Origin: Micropruina glycogenica
Lineage (GTDB): Bacteria > Actinomycetota > Actinomycetes > Propionibacteriales > Propionibacteriaceae
NCBI RefSeq assembly: GCF_900289045.1
Contig: NZ_LT985188.1
Span: 124,001 to 188,000 of the forward strand
Reading direction: 5' to 3'
Length of the DNA: 64,000 nt
A program made the position numbers and the translations under genes. The notes below the pieces were generated by a model. The model saw only the letters and a list, made by a program, of their open reading frames with translations. It ran no database searches and was not told the DNA's origin. Positions 35,780 through 43,763 of this stretch are shown here, piece by piece; position 1 is the stretch's first letter; each line of letters opens with the position of its first letter.

Positions 35780-36367
35780 ATGGACCTGACGATGACCCTG
35801 CTGGTCGGCGTGCCCGGACAGGTCGCGGTCTTCGCGCTGGTGCCCCTGGCGTACTGGTTGAACGCCTCGCGGCCCGACGGTTCGTTTCTGCGCTGGCTCG
35901 GCTTCCGGCGGGTCAAGCACGGCGCCGACCCGCTGGTGCTGGGTGCGACGGTGCTGGCCGGGCTGGGGTTTCTGGGCAGCGCGCTGCTCGACCGGTCGTC
36001 GGCGACGATGGCGGGTGAGGGGTACTTTCTGTGGCTCGCGGTGCTGCTGGTGGCGGTGGTGCAGACGGCGTTGAGCGAAGAGATCTTCTTTCGCGGCTTC
36101 ATGCTGGCCTGGCTGAGCGGTAAGCGCGGGGGGGCGCTGCTGGCCAACCTGACGCAGGCCCTGCTGTGTGGCCTGGTGCGTGGCACGGCGCACTGGCTGT
36201 TCGTCGATCGTGACGTGGCCGCCTGCCTGGCGGCTTTCGCGCTGGGCGTCGGCCCTGCGCTGATGGTGGGCTGGGTGCGGCAGCGCACCGGCTCGCTGTT
36301 GCTGCCGTGGGCGGCGCACGGTGCCGGCAACCTGATCGCGGGGGTCGTCGCGACCCTTACCCGGTGA
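35780..36367 (+). CDS. CPBP-family intramembrane protease
   Basis: A 195-residue membrane protein of the CAAX protease / bacteriocin-processing (Abi) family. Catalytic motifs are SEEIFFRGFM (paired glutamates and Arg) on one helix and AAHGAGN (His, Asn) near the C-terminus. Six or so hydrophobic helices. In bacteria these enzymes are linked to peptide maturation, bacteriocin immunity or membrane-protein processing; no such peptide is evident here. The stop overlaps the GTG of the next gene (GTGA), so it is coupled to the spermidine-synthase-like gene. Confidence 0.86.
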   Translation: MDLTMTLLVGVPGQVAVFALVPLAYWLNASRPDGSFLRWLGFRRVKHGADPLVLGATVLAGLGFLGSALLDRSSATMAGEGYFLWLAVLLVAVVQTALSEEIFFRGFMLAWLSGKRGGALLANLTQALLCGLVRGTAHWLFVDRDVAACLAAFALGVGPALMVGWVRQRTGSLLLPWAAHGAGNLIAGVVATLTR

Positions 36368-37188
36368 GCGGCGTGAACGACCGGGTCGAAGCCGACCGTG
36401 AGGTGCGCGGGGCGTTTCTGGTGCGCACCGGCAAGACCCAGCAGTCGTGGGTCGACCCCGACGACCCGTTGCGGCTCGAATTCGAGTATGTGCAACGCAT
36501 CGCCGAGATTCTGCGGGTCACGATCCTGGGCCGCGACCGTGACGCTCGGCTGCGGGTCGTCCATCTGGGCGGGGGCGGCATGACGCTGCCGCGCTGGCTG
36601 TGCGCGGTGCGCCCGGGCACGGCTCAGGTGGTGTGCGAACCCGACGGCGAACTGCTGGCCGAGGTGCGGCGCAAACTGCCGCTACCGCCCCGCAGCGGCA
36701 TCAAGGTGCGCGAGGTCGACGGCCGCAGCGGCCTGGCCGCGATGCCGCCCGACTACGCCGACGCGGTGATCGTCGACGCCTTCGACGGGCTGCACGTGCC
36801 CGGCGCGCTCGCCACCACCGAGTTCTTCGCCGACGTGTCGCGGGTGCTGCGATCCGGCGGCGTGCTGATCATGAATCTGGCGGACGAGTCGCCGTTCGGC
36901 TGGTCGCGCGCCTGCCTGGCCGGGGTGGCCGAGCACTTCCGGCACGCCCTGGCGACCGCCGAGACCTCGGTCTGGAAGGGCCGGCGGTACGGCAACTTCG
37001 TGCTGGTGGCGGCGCGTTCGACCCTGCCCGTCGACGCCCTGGACGCCGTGTCGCGGCAGGCGTTGTTCGGCTACCGAGCCCTCGCCGGGGCGTCCCTGAA
37101 GCGCTGGATCGGCGGTGCCGCGCCGTTCACCGACGTCGCGCCGCGCGACAGCCACGGGCCGACCAGCGGGCACACCTGGTACGGGTGA
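36364..37188 (+). CDS. Spermidine synthase-like protein
   Basis: A 274-residue soluble protein with a Rossmann-type methyltransferase/spermidine synthase fold. Blocks are KTQQSWVDPDDPLRLEFEYVQRI, VVHLGGGGMTLPRWLC (SAM/dcSAM-binding loop), VCEPDGELL, and AVIVDAFDGLHVP followed by TTEFFADVSRVLRSGGVLIMNL. Actinobacteria have many such proteins that are not true polyamine synthases, so the reaction is uncertain. It overlaps the CPBP protease gene by 4 bases. An insertion sequence sits right at its end: the TGA stop is within the 5 bp target duplication TGAGG, so the coding sequence is preserved. Confidence 0.84.
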   Translation: MSGVNDRVEADREVRGAFLVRTGKTQQSWVDPDDPLRLEFEYVQRIAEILRVTILGRDRDARLRVVHLGGGGMTLPRWLCAVRPGTAQVVCEPDGELLAEVRRKLPLPPRSGIKVREVDGRSGLAAMPPDYADAVIVDAFDGLHVPGALATTEFFADVSRVLRSGGVLIMNLADESPFGWSRACLAGVAEHFRHALATAETSVWKGRRYGNFVLVAARSTLPVDALDAVSRQALFGYRALAGASLKRWIGGAAPFTDVAPRDSHGPTSGHTWYG

Positions 37189-38563
37189 GGCGTCTTGCCT
37201 CACGTCAAGATGTCCGCGAGGGATTGACGCGTGCCTCACTTGAAATGTCCGGATGGTTAGGCGGCGGGTCGGGTGCCGAGGGTGCGTGCTTTGGCGAGGT
37301 CGATGAGTTGTTGCTGGATGTGGTTGATGCCGCGGGTGATGCGGGCGGGGTTGAGCAGGTCGTGTTCGGCGGCGAGTCGGGTTCGGGTGGTGTCGTCGAG
37401 GGTTGCGGTGTCGAGGAGCCGCTGGTAGGGGGTCTTGGGTTTGTCGTAGATCCGTTTCTTGCGGCCGGAGCTTGTGTGGGCCCAGCCGGTGGCTTTGACG
37501 CAGGGCAGGAGGTGGTTCTTGCGGGCCATGACGAGGTCCCAGAGCTGGTTGAGCAGGTCAAGCTCGGCGTCGGTTTCGTAGCGGTAGCGGAAGGCGTGGC
37601 GGCGGACCCAGTCGCCGTTGCGTTGCTCGATGTGGGCGTTGTCGTTGTGGTGGTAGGGCCGGCCGCGGGTGATGGGGATGTGGTGGTCGTCGCACCAGGC
37701 GATCACGGACCAGTTCATGAACTCGGAGCCGTTGTCGAAGTCCATCCCGGCGATCGGGACGGGGGTGTGTTTCGCGATCCATTCCAGGCCGTCGTGGACG
37801 TGCACGAAGGCGTTGTTGCGGATGCTGCGCAGCATGCTCCAGCCGGTCACCACATCGGTGGCTGACAAGGTGCGCAGGAACTCGCCTTTCAAGGTGTGGC
37901 CGCAGTGGGCGACCGTGTCCAACTCCAGGAAACCCGGCTGGGTGATCGGCTCGTCGGTCGCGGCCCGGACTGGGATCGAGGACCGCAGGATGTGCGACGG
38001 GCGGGTGCTGGACAGGCCCGCTGCCGGGTAGGCGGCGGCCTTGTGCGGTTGCAGATAGCGGTCGATCGAGGCCGCCGACATTGCTCGCAGTTCGTCGATC
38101 ACCGCGTCGGTGAGCCGGTCGGCGACCTTGCCGAGCTCACGATCACGAACTAGCCGGGCCAGCGTGTCGTCCATGATCGCGACGAGGTACTTGCCGCAGG
38201 GCTGGCCCGATAATCGCCACACTTCCTGCAACACGATCAGCGCATCGTAGGAGTACTTGCGGGATCGCCGTTTGCGTTGCTGGTCACGAGCGGCGCCCTT
38301 GCGGGCCGCGGCGGCCCGGATCGCGCGGCGGGCATGATCACGGGTCCAACCGGTCGACGCCACCAGGGCATCGAGGATCTCGCCCTTGGCAGCTTTGTCC
38401 GCCTTCGCGTACTCACGGGCGAACTTCTTCGTCAGATCACGGCGCGACGCCATCGACAACTCCCTGCTCACACGACCCAGGGAACCCCAGCAGCTACGCG
38501 GACATCCTCGTCTGAGGCACGCGCCGCCCTTCCCGGACCTTTTACGTGAGTCAAGTCGTGAGG
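37186..38563. mobile_element. 1,368 bp insertion sequence with 5 bp target duplication
   Basis: The element spans 37191-38558 and is flanked by the direct repeat TGAGG (37186-37190 and 38559-38563). The ends are imperfect inverted repeats, CGTCTTGCCTCACGTCAAG against CGACTTGACTCACGTAAAA, followed by matching GTCCG blocks. Each end has a second copy of the GCCTCA...ATGTCCG motif (37231-37252; 38499-38518), probably transposase-binding sites. It encodes one DDE transposase. Insertion was at the TGA stop of the upstream gene and 28 bases before the sortase start. Confidence 0.93.
37257..38471 (-). CDS. DDE transposase of the insertion sequence
   Basis: A 404-residue transposase. An N-terminal helical DNA-binding region (ALVASTGWTRDHARRAIRAAA) precedes an integrase-type catalytic core with LELDTVAHCGHTL (first Asp), AGMDFDNGSEFMNW (second Asp) and NAHIEQRNGDWVRRHAFRY (Glu). 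The arrangement recalls the ISNCY/IS481-like integrase group; the exact family was not determined. The frame is intact, and both ends plus the target duplication are present, so the element may still be active. Confidence 0.9.
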   Translation of the reverse strand: MSRELSMASRRDLTKKFAREYAKADKAAKGEILDALVASTGWTRDHARRAIRAAAARKGAARDQQRKRRSRKYSYDALIVLQEVWRLSGQPCGKYLVAIMDDTLARLVRDRELGKVADRLTDAVIDELRAMSAASIDRYLQPHKAAAYPAAGLSSTRPSHILRSSIPVRAATDEPITQPGFLELDTVAHCGHTLKGEFLRTLSATDVVTGWSMLRSIRNNAFVHVHDGLEWIAKHTPVPIAGMDFDNGSEFMNWSVIAWCDDHHIPITRGRPYHHNDNAHIEQRNGDWVRRHAFRYRYETDAELDLLNQLWDLVMARKNHLLPCVKATGWAHTSSGRKKRIYDKPKTPYQRLLDTATLDDTTRTRLAAEHDLLNPARITRGINHIQQQLIDLAKARTLGTRPAA

Positions 38564-38590
38564 TTGTCGATCGCCGTAGCCGCGTTCACA

Positions 38591-39274
38591 ATGGACGCCG
38601 TGGGGGACACGTTGACGCTGCCCGCGCCTGCGCCGCAATCGCCGGCGCCCAGGCCGCGGCGTCGCCTGCTCACGATCGTCGGGGCGCTGCTGCTGGTCAC
38701 CGGGCTGTCGTTCGTGGGCCTGTACGTGTACGACGCCTACTTCAACCCAGTGATGGACGTGAAAGCCGCGCAACAGCAGGTCGACGAGGTGAAGAAGGAG
38801 TGGTCGGCGGGCAAATCGCCCTCGGCCAAGATTCCCGGCAACGCGGTCGCGCTGATGCGCATTCCCGAGTTCGGCCCCGACTACGAGGTCGCCGTGGTGA
38901 CCGGTACCACGCCCTATTCGCTCAACGTCGGAGTCGGTTGGTTCGATAGCACCGCGGCCCCCGGGCAGGTCGGCAACTTCGCCGTCGCCGGCCATCGCGG
39001 TGCGTCCGGGCCGTTCGTGCCGCTGCTCGACCTCAAGCCGGGGTCGAAGGTGATCGTCGAGACGCGCACGGCGATCTACACCTACGAACTGACCAACTAC
39101 CCCAAGAACCTCACCGTCGACAGCAGCGAGACCTGGGTGATCGACCCGGTGCCCGGACAGGCCGGCGCCAAGCCGACCGAGGCGCTGATCACCCTGGTCA
39201 CGTGCCGCAACTTCTTTCACTCCCCGGAGCGTTCGATCGCGTTCGGCAAACTGGTCGGGACCGACAAGAAGTGA
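38591..39274 (+). CDS. Class E sortase
   Basis: Membrane-anchored transpeptidase of 227 residues. A short basic Pro-rich tail (about 10-28) leads to one membrane helix (TIVGALLLVTGLSFVGLYVY) and the extracellular sortase barrel. Catalytic residues are His in NFAVAGHRGASGPFVPL, Cys in LITLVTCRNFFHSP and Arg in ERSIAFGKLVG. The sequence matches actinobacterial class E enzymes, which handle LAxTG-type signals. No sortase substrate is in the window. The start ATG 38591 lies only 32 bases after the insertion sequence, so the original promoter or upstream operon link was interrupted. Confidence 0.92.
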   Translation: MDAVGDTLTLPAPAPQSPAPRPRRRLLTIVGALLLVTGLSFVGLYVYDAYFNPVMDVKAAQQQVDEVKKEWSAGKSPSAKIPGNAVALMRIPEFGPDYEVAVVTGTTPYSLNVGVGWFDSTAAPGQVGNFAVAGHRGASGPFVPLLDLKPGSKVIVETRTAIYTYELTNYPKNLTVDSSETWVIDPVPGQAGAKPTEALITLVTCRNFFHSPERSIAFGKLVGTDKK

Positions 39275-39302
39275 CCCCTCGCCTGGCACTAGCCTGAGCC
39301 GC

Positions 39303-39842
39303 ATGGCCGATCGCGACGAGCTCATCGAACACATCAAGAACCTGGCCGTGGTGCACGGCAAGGTCACGCTCACCTCGGGTGCCGAGGCCGACTACTACGT
39401 CGACATGCGCCGGGTGACGCTCGACGGCGTCGCGGCACCGTTGGTCGGACGGGTGATGAACGAACTGGTGGCCGACTGGAGCTTTGATGTGGTGGGCGGC
39501 ATGACCATGGGCGCCGATCCGGTGGCCACCGCCATGCTGCACGCCAAGGCCGCCTCGGGTGGCCGTCTGGACGCCATCGTGGTGCGCAAGGCCGCCAAGG
39601 CCCACGGCATGCAGCGCCGCATCGAGGGAGCCACGGTCGATGGACGGCGCGTGCTGGTCGTCGAAGACACCTCCACCACCGGTGGTTCGCCGCTGGAGGC
39701 GATCGAGGCCGTCCGCGCCGAGGGCGGCGAGGTGGTCGGCGTCGCGGTGATCGTCGACCGCAACACGGGTGCGGCGGAGCGCATCGAGGCGGAAGGCGTC
39801 CCGTACCGGTACGCCGTGGGACTGGCCGACCTGGGGCTGTAG
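39303..39842 (+). CDS. pyrE: Orotate phosphoribosyltransferase
   Basis: Adds PRPP-derived ribose phosphate to orotate in UMP synthesis; 179 residues, typical for the short actinobacterial enzyme. Motifs: GKVTLTSGAEADYYVDMRR at the N-terminus, VVGGMTMGADPVATAM, VVRKAAKAHGMQRRIEG on the mobile loop, and the PRPP site VLVVEDTSTTGGSPLEAI. The ATG lies 7 bases after TAGCCT (39290-39295), a leaderless start. It is 28 bases downstream of sortase but has its own promoter. Other pyrimidine genes are not in the window. Confidence 0.97.
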   Translation: MADRDELIEHIKNLAVVHGKVTLTSGAEADYYVDMRRVTLDGVAAPLVGRVMNELVADWSFDVVGGMTMGADPVATAMLHAKAASGGRLDAIVVRKAAKAHGMQRRIEGATVDGRRVLVVEDTSTTGGSPLEAIEAVRAEGGEVVGVAVIVDRNTGAAERIEAEGVPYRYAVGLADLGL

Positions 39843-40180
39843 CGCGCCGTCTGTCGAGCTTGTCGAGACCGCTGCGCTCAAAGGTGCGCGTCGTGGCGGC
39901 TCGTCCTCCCGACGAACGGCGGGACCTGTCGCGGGAGGAGGAATGTGGCGCGAGTGAGGAACCGTCCCCAACTCGCGCCAAGTCTCATGACGTGGGTGGC
40001 GGACTGGCTTTCGTCATCCCGGCTGTGAGTCGAACGCCGGGACCTCGAGGGCGCCGAACGTGAGAACGTGTTCCCGGTCACTGCCGCCCCTGGTCCACAG
40101 CCGGACGGCGCCACCACTCGCCGCATTGCGACGACCACCCGTTAGGCTGGCGAGCACAATCCACGACAAGGAGTAGCCCC
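39843..40180. other. Gene-free stretch with repeats
   Basis: 338 bases without a gene. They hold a TCGAGCTTGTCGAGACC motif (about 39854-39870, the IS110 target type), a 33 bp palindrome (39947-39979), a REP-like CCCGGC hairpin (about 40017-40045) and, near 40142, TTAGGCT as likely -10 for the LemA gene, which has an AAGGAG site before its ATG. Confidence 0.75.
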
Positions 40181-41095
40181 ATGTCAGGCATTTTGTGGTT
40201 CCTGGTGATTCTGGTGGTCCTCGCGGTCGGCATCGGCCTGTACGCGGTATCGCTGTACAACGGGTTCGCGCGTGACCGGAACATGATCCAGGAGTCCTGG
40301 CGTCAGATCGACGTCGAACTGAACCGCCGCTACGACCTCATTCCCAGACTGGTCGAAACCGTGCGCGCCTACGCCGCCCATGAGCGCAACACGCTCGAAG
40401 GCGTCACCCGCATGCGTAACCAGGCCGCGGCTCTGGCGCAGCAGGGTGGCACCGCCGCTCAGCGGGCCCAGGCCGAAGAGCAGTTGTCGGCCGCCGTGCG
40501 CAACCTGATCGTGAGCGTCGAGGCGTACCCGCAGTTGCAGAGCAACCAGAACTTTCTCGAACTGCAGCGCGAACTCACCGACACCGAAGATCGCATCGCC
40601 GCCGGACGCCGCTTCTACAACGCGAACGTGCGCAACTACAACACCAAGATCGACTCGTTCCCTTCGAACATCCTGGCAGGCATGTACCACTTCGAGAAGG
40701 CCACCTACTTCGAGGTCAACGACGCCGAGGTGCGCCGCGCGCCTGATGTGAACTTCGGCGAGATCAGCTACCGCGGCGACGAGCAGCAGGGCAACGCCGA
40801 GCCCACCAACGCCCAGCTCAACGCTGCCCCGCAGTCGTCCAACGATCTGCCCAACCCGCAGGGCTACCAGGGCCAGAGCTATCAGGCCCCGGCGCCGGGC
40901 GAGCTGAACGAGCAGCCGCAGTACCAGCAGCAGCCGCCGCAGCAGTACCAGCAGCAGCCGCCGCAGCAGTACCAGGCCCCGCAGCCGGGCCAGCAGTATG
41001 GCCAGCCCCAGCAGTACCCGCAGCAGGGTCAAGGCGGCCAGTCGAGCCAGGGTGGCCAGTCGAACCAGGGCGGTTACAACCCGCCGCAGACCTGA
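40181..41095 (+). CDS. LemA-family membrane protein with Gln/Pro-rich tail
   Basis: A 304-residue protein. One N-terminal membrane helix (ILWFLVILVVLAVGIGLYAV) is followed by the LemA helical domain (about 25-190): YNGFARDRNMIQESWRQIDVELNRRYDLIPRLV and the conserved AGRRFYNANVRNYNTKIDSFPSNI. The last 100 residues are low-complexity and Gln/Pro/Tyr/Gly-rich with repeats of QQYQQQPP, unusual for LemA, which often ends soon after the domain. LemA proteins are linked to membrane stress and often sit next to a TPM-domain or peptidase gene; neither is here. Confidence 0.9.
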   Translation: MSGILWFLVILVVLAVGIGLYAVSLYNGFARDRNMIQESWRQIDVELNRRYDLIPRLVETVRAYAAHERNTLEGVTRMRNQAAALAQQGGTAAQRAQAEEQLSAAVRNLIVSVEAYPQLQSNQNFLELQRELTDTEDRIAAGRRFYNANVRNYNTKIDSFPSNILAGMYHFEKATYFEVNDAEVRRAPDVNFGEISYRGDEQQGNAEPTNAQLNAAPQSSNDLPNPQGYQGQSYQAPAPGELNEQPQYQQQPPQQYQQQPPQQYQAPQPGQQYGQPQQYPQQGQGGQSSQGGQSNQGGYNPPQT

Positions 41096-41210
41096 CGCAT
41101 CGCCTGTCGAGGCCCTGTTTGGTCAGGAGTTTCGACACGCTCAACCAGCTATGAAGGGCTCCCGGCACGATGGTCCGGGAGCCCTTTGCGTCGTGGACGA
41201 CAGCCGCGGC

Positions 41211-41678
41211 TCAGTTCTGGTCGGGAAGCCCTGCGCCCTCCAGATCCTCCACGGTCATCGCGTCGGGATCGTAGGGCCGCCGCTCGACCATCACCATCCA
41301 GTTGCCGGAGTTGTCGCGCAGCAGCGCCTCGACGCCGTAGGGACGCTCCGCCGGCTCCTGCAGGAACGTGACCCCTTTGGCCTTCAGTTGCTCGTAGGTG
41401 GCGCGGCAGTCGTCCACGGTGAGGCCCACACCGGGCATGCCGCCGCCGTCCAGCGAGCGATGAATGGCCTGCTGCAACTCGTCCGACAGCGGAGGGCCGG
41501 GTGTGGTCAGGTGCAGGTGCAGTTCGGGCTGGCTGGGGTGCACGACCGTCAACCAGCGAAAGTCTTCGGCCAGGCGCACGTCGTCGCCCACCTCGAAGCC
41601 CAGGACGTCGGTGTAGAAGGCGAGCGAGGCGTCCTGATCCTTCACCCATACGCTGACGAGAGAAACATTGGTGATCAT
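41211..41678 (-). CDS. VOC-family (glyoxalase/bleomycin-resistance fold) protein
   Basis: A 155-residue protein with two beta-alpha-beta-beta-beta modules. VSVWVKDQDASLAFYTDVLGFEVGDD opens the first and GVGLTVDDCRATYEQLKAKGVTF and EALLRDNSGNWMVMVE close the second; His (about 54, 56) and Glu residues that could bind a metal are present. The ATG lies 6 bases after TAGGCT (41685-41690 on the minus strand), which overlaps the stop of the upstream AraC gene, so it has its own leaderless promoter while also being downstream of that regulator. Substrate unknown. Confidence 0.87.
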   Translation of the reverse strand: MITNVSLVSVWVKDQDASLAFYTDVLGFEVGDDVRLAEDFRWLTVVHPSQPELHLHLTTPGPPLSDELQQAIHRSLDGGGMPGVGLTVDDCRATYEQLKAKGVTFLQEPAERPYGVEALLRDNSGNWMVMVERRPYDPDAMTVEDLEGAGLPDQN

Positions 41679-41687
41679 GCGATCAGC

Positions 41688-42131
41688 CTAGGAATCGTCA
41701 CCGCCGGGACGCTTCTTCTGGCTTGCGGTCTCGGCCAGGCCCCACATGAACACGTAGCACCCGGGTATGTGTGGCGCGCCCGAAGCTGCATAGCGGGCCT
41801 GAAACGCACTCGGCGGCTCACCCACCACCTCACGAAAACGGGCACTGAACGAGCCCAGGCTGCTGAACCCGACCGCGTGGCACACCTCGGTGACCGAGAG
41901 GTTGGTGGCGCGCAGCAGGTCTTGGGCCCGCTCGATACGTCGGCGCGACAGATACGCGGCCGGGCTCAACCCGTAGGTGGCGCTGAAGAGCCGCTGAAAG
42001 TGGTACTTGCTCAACCGGGCGACGGCGGCCAACTGCTCCAGATCGAGCGGCTCGGTGAAGTGCCGGTCGGCGTGGTCGCGGGCGGCCCGTAGATGCACGA
42101 GCACGTCGTCGTGGGCCCGGGCGGTGCTCAT
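41688..42131 (-). CDS. AraC-family transcriptional regulator
   Basis: A 147-residue regulator made mostly of the AraC DNA-binding domain. Two helix-turn-helix units are visible: EQLAAVARLSKYHFQRLF, then SVTEVCHAVGFSSLGSFSARFREVVGEPPSAF. A short C-terminal extension (GAPHIPGCYVFMWGLAETASQKK) follows; there is no effector-binding domain. The ATG is 6 bases after TAGACT (42138-42143 on the minus strand), a leaderless start. It is 9 bases upstream of the VOC gene, which is the natural target candidate. Confidence 0.9.
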   Translation of the reverse strand: MSTARAHDDVLVHLRAARDHADRHFTEPLDLEQLAAVARLSKYHFQRLFSATYGLSPAAYLSRRRIERAQDLLRATNLSVTEVCHAVGFSSLGSFSARFREVVGEPPSAFQARYAASGAPHIPGCYVFMWGLAETASQKKRPGGDDS

Positions 42132-42212
42132 CGGGTGAGTCTAGGCGTGGGTGCCGACGTGGCGCTTGACGAACTGACTGTACGGGCCGCCGACTCGCTC
42201 ACCGGCACCGAG

Positions 42213-42908
42213 TCACTCGGCCGGGGCCTGCGCCTTCAGCTTGCGCCGCTCGCGCAGGTACTCGAACACCATGGGCAGCACCGAGACCAGCACGATGATG
42301 ATCAGCACCAGTTCGAGGTTGTCGCGAATCATCGGGGCGTTGCCGACCAGGTAGCCCAGCACGGTCAAGCCGGCCGCCCACACCACCGCACCGACGCCCG
42401 TCCAGGTGATGAACTTGCGAAAGTTCATGCGGCCGATGCCGGCGATCAACGTGATGAACGTGCGCGCGAACGGCACGAAGCGCGCCAGCACCAACGCACG
42501 GGGGCCGTAGCGCTCCATGAGTTCGTGGGTCTGGTCGACGCGCTTGGGGTCGAACACCCGGCCCCAGAACCCTTCGCGTGGTTTGAAGATCGCCGGGCCG
42601 ATCCACTTGCCGACGAAGTAGCCCGCAACGTTGCCGAGCACCGCTGCCGTCATCAGCACCAGGCACGAGACGAGCAGCACCATCGGTTGGCTCATTCCCG
42701 GAAACGTGATCGCCGGGGGCACGATGGCGATGAACATGCCCACGGTGAACAGCAGTGAGTCACCGGGCAGGATCGGGAAGATCGAGCACTCGATGATCAG
42801 CACCAGAGCCACTCCCCACAGGGCCCAGTTGCCCAGGGCGTGAATCAGGTACTCGGGGTCCATCCAGTCAGGCAGCAGCAGTGGCACGAGCAAAGTCAGC
42901 AGGGTCAC
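42213..42908 (-). CDS. DedA-family membrane protein
   Basis: A 231-residue membrane protein of the DedA (SNARE-associated) family, linked to lipid carrier recycling and membrane homeostasis. The conserved blocks are FPILPGDSLLFTVGMF with the acidic residue, GNVAGYFVGKWIGPAIF, and RYGPRALVLARFVPFARTFITLIAGIGRMNFRKF, with the basic residues typical of the family. The start is GTG 42908; TAGCCT lies 8 bases upstream. It is divergent from the SpoU methyltransferase gene. A DedA gene also lies beside fba in Mycobacterium. Confidence 0.93.
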   Translation of the reverse strand: MTLLTLLVPLLLPDWMDPEYLIHALGNWALWGVALVLIIECSIFPILPGDSLLFTVGMFIAIVPPAITFPGMSQPMVLLVSCLVLMTAAVLGNVAGYFVGKWIGPAIFKPREGFWGRVFDPKRVDQTHELMERYGPRALVLARFVPFARTFITLIAGIGRMNFRKFITWTGVGAVVWAAGLTVLGYLVGNAPMIRDNLELVLIIIVLVSVLPMVFEYLRERRKLKAQAPAE

Positions 42909-42934
42909 GGTTACTCAGGCTACCGTGGTGCGCT

Positions 42935-43639
42935 GTGCACCCGCTAAGCGACAACCCTGCGCGGCCCGCGGGCGCGTCGCCCGATCGCCCGGGCGAACGC
43001 GAGCTGATCGACGAGGCGGACGATCCCACCGCCCCGTCCGTCGGAGTCGGGCCGCACCCCCGTCCCTGGCCCGACGACCCCCGGCTCGACCCGGCCCTGC
43101 TCGAGCACGGCGACCGGCGCAACGTCATCGACGCGTACCGCTACTGGCGGTTGGACGCGATCGTGGCCGACCTCGACACCAGGCGCAACCCGCTGCACGT
43201 GGCTATTCAGAACTGGGAGCACGACTTCAACATCGGTTCGATCGTGCGCACCGCCAACGCGTTCAACGCCACGGCGGTGCACATTCTGGGCCGGCGGCGC
43301 TGGAACCGGCGCGGGGCGATGGTCACCGACCGCTACCTGCACGTGCACCACCACCCCGACGTGCCGTCGTTTCTCGCCGCGCTGGCGCAACAGGGCGTCA
43401 CCCCGATCGGGGTCGACAACCTGCCCGGCTCGGTGCCGCTCGAGAGCGCCGAACTGCCGCAACGTTGCTGTCTGGTGTTCGGCTCCGAAGGCCCGGGGCT
43501 GACCGACGAGGTGGTGCGCGGCTGCGCCGGCCTGGTGTCGATCACCCAGTACGGCTCCACCCGCTCGCTGAACGCGGGCGCCGCGGCCGCGATCGCCATG
43601 TACCACTGGGCGCTGACCTGGGGGCGTCCCGGGGTCTGA
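42935..43639 (+). CDS. SpoU/TrmH-family RNA methyltransferase
   Basis: A 234-residue knotted (SPOUT) methyltransferase. The three family motifs are IQNWEHDFNIGSIVRTANAF (motif 1), LVFGSEGPGLTDEVV (motif 2) and SITQYGSTRSLNAGAAAAIAMYHW (motif 3, with Ser and Asn). An N-terminal extension of about 80 residues, rich in Pro, Asp and Glu, is not part of the catalytic fold. Target (tRNA or rRNA 2'-O) is not assignable. GTG 42935 lies 8 bases after TACCGT. A 50 bp hairpin lies just downstream and may terminate it. Confidence 0.9.
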   Translation: MHPLSDNPARPAGASPDRPGERELIDEADDPTAPSVGVGPHPRPWPDDPRLDPALLEHGDRRNVIDAYRYWRLDAIVADLDTRRNPLHVAIQNWEHDFNIGSIVRTANAFNATAVHILGRRRWNRRGAMVTDRYLHVHHHPDVPSFLAALAQQGVTPIGVDNLPGSVPLESAELPQRCCLVFGSEGPGLTDEVVRGCAGLVSITQYGSTRSLNAGAAAAIAMYHWALTWGRPGV

Positions 43640-43665
43640 GTGCGCACCTGCGAGGCCCTCTGGAA

Positions 43666-43715
43666 CGGTTGTCGCGCCACTTTCGCCGGGGTCGCCGAAA
43701 GTGGCGCAACAACCG
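43666..43715. repeat. 50 bp hairpin with CCACTTTCG arms
   Basis: CGGTTGT and GCGCCACTTTCG on the left pair with CGAAAGTGGCGC and ACAACCG on the right, with one mismatch and a 10-base loop. It is a longer relative of the hairpin at 22898-22931 and follows the methyltransferase stop by 27 bases. Confidence 0.85.
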
Positions 43716-43763
43716 TCCGGTGGCCGTGACAGGGTCGTCCACCCGCTTGGCTAGCATGGGCGC

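Noticed and set aside
38546-38590. Earlier start for sortase
   Set aside because: It lies inside the insertion sequence end, so it cannot be the original start; ATG 38591 gives a normal sortase.
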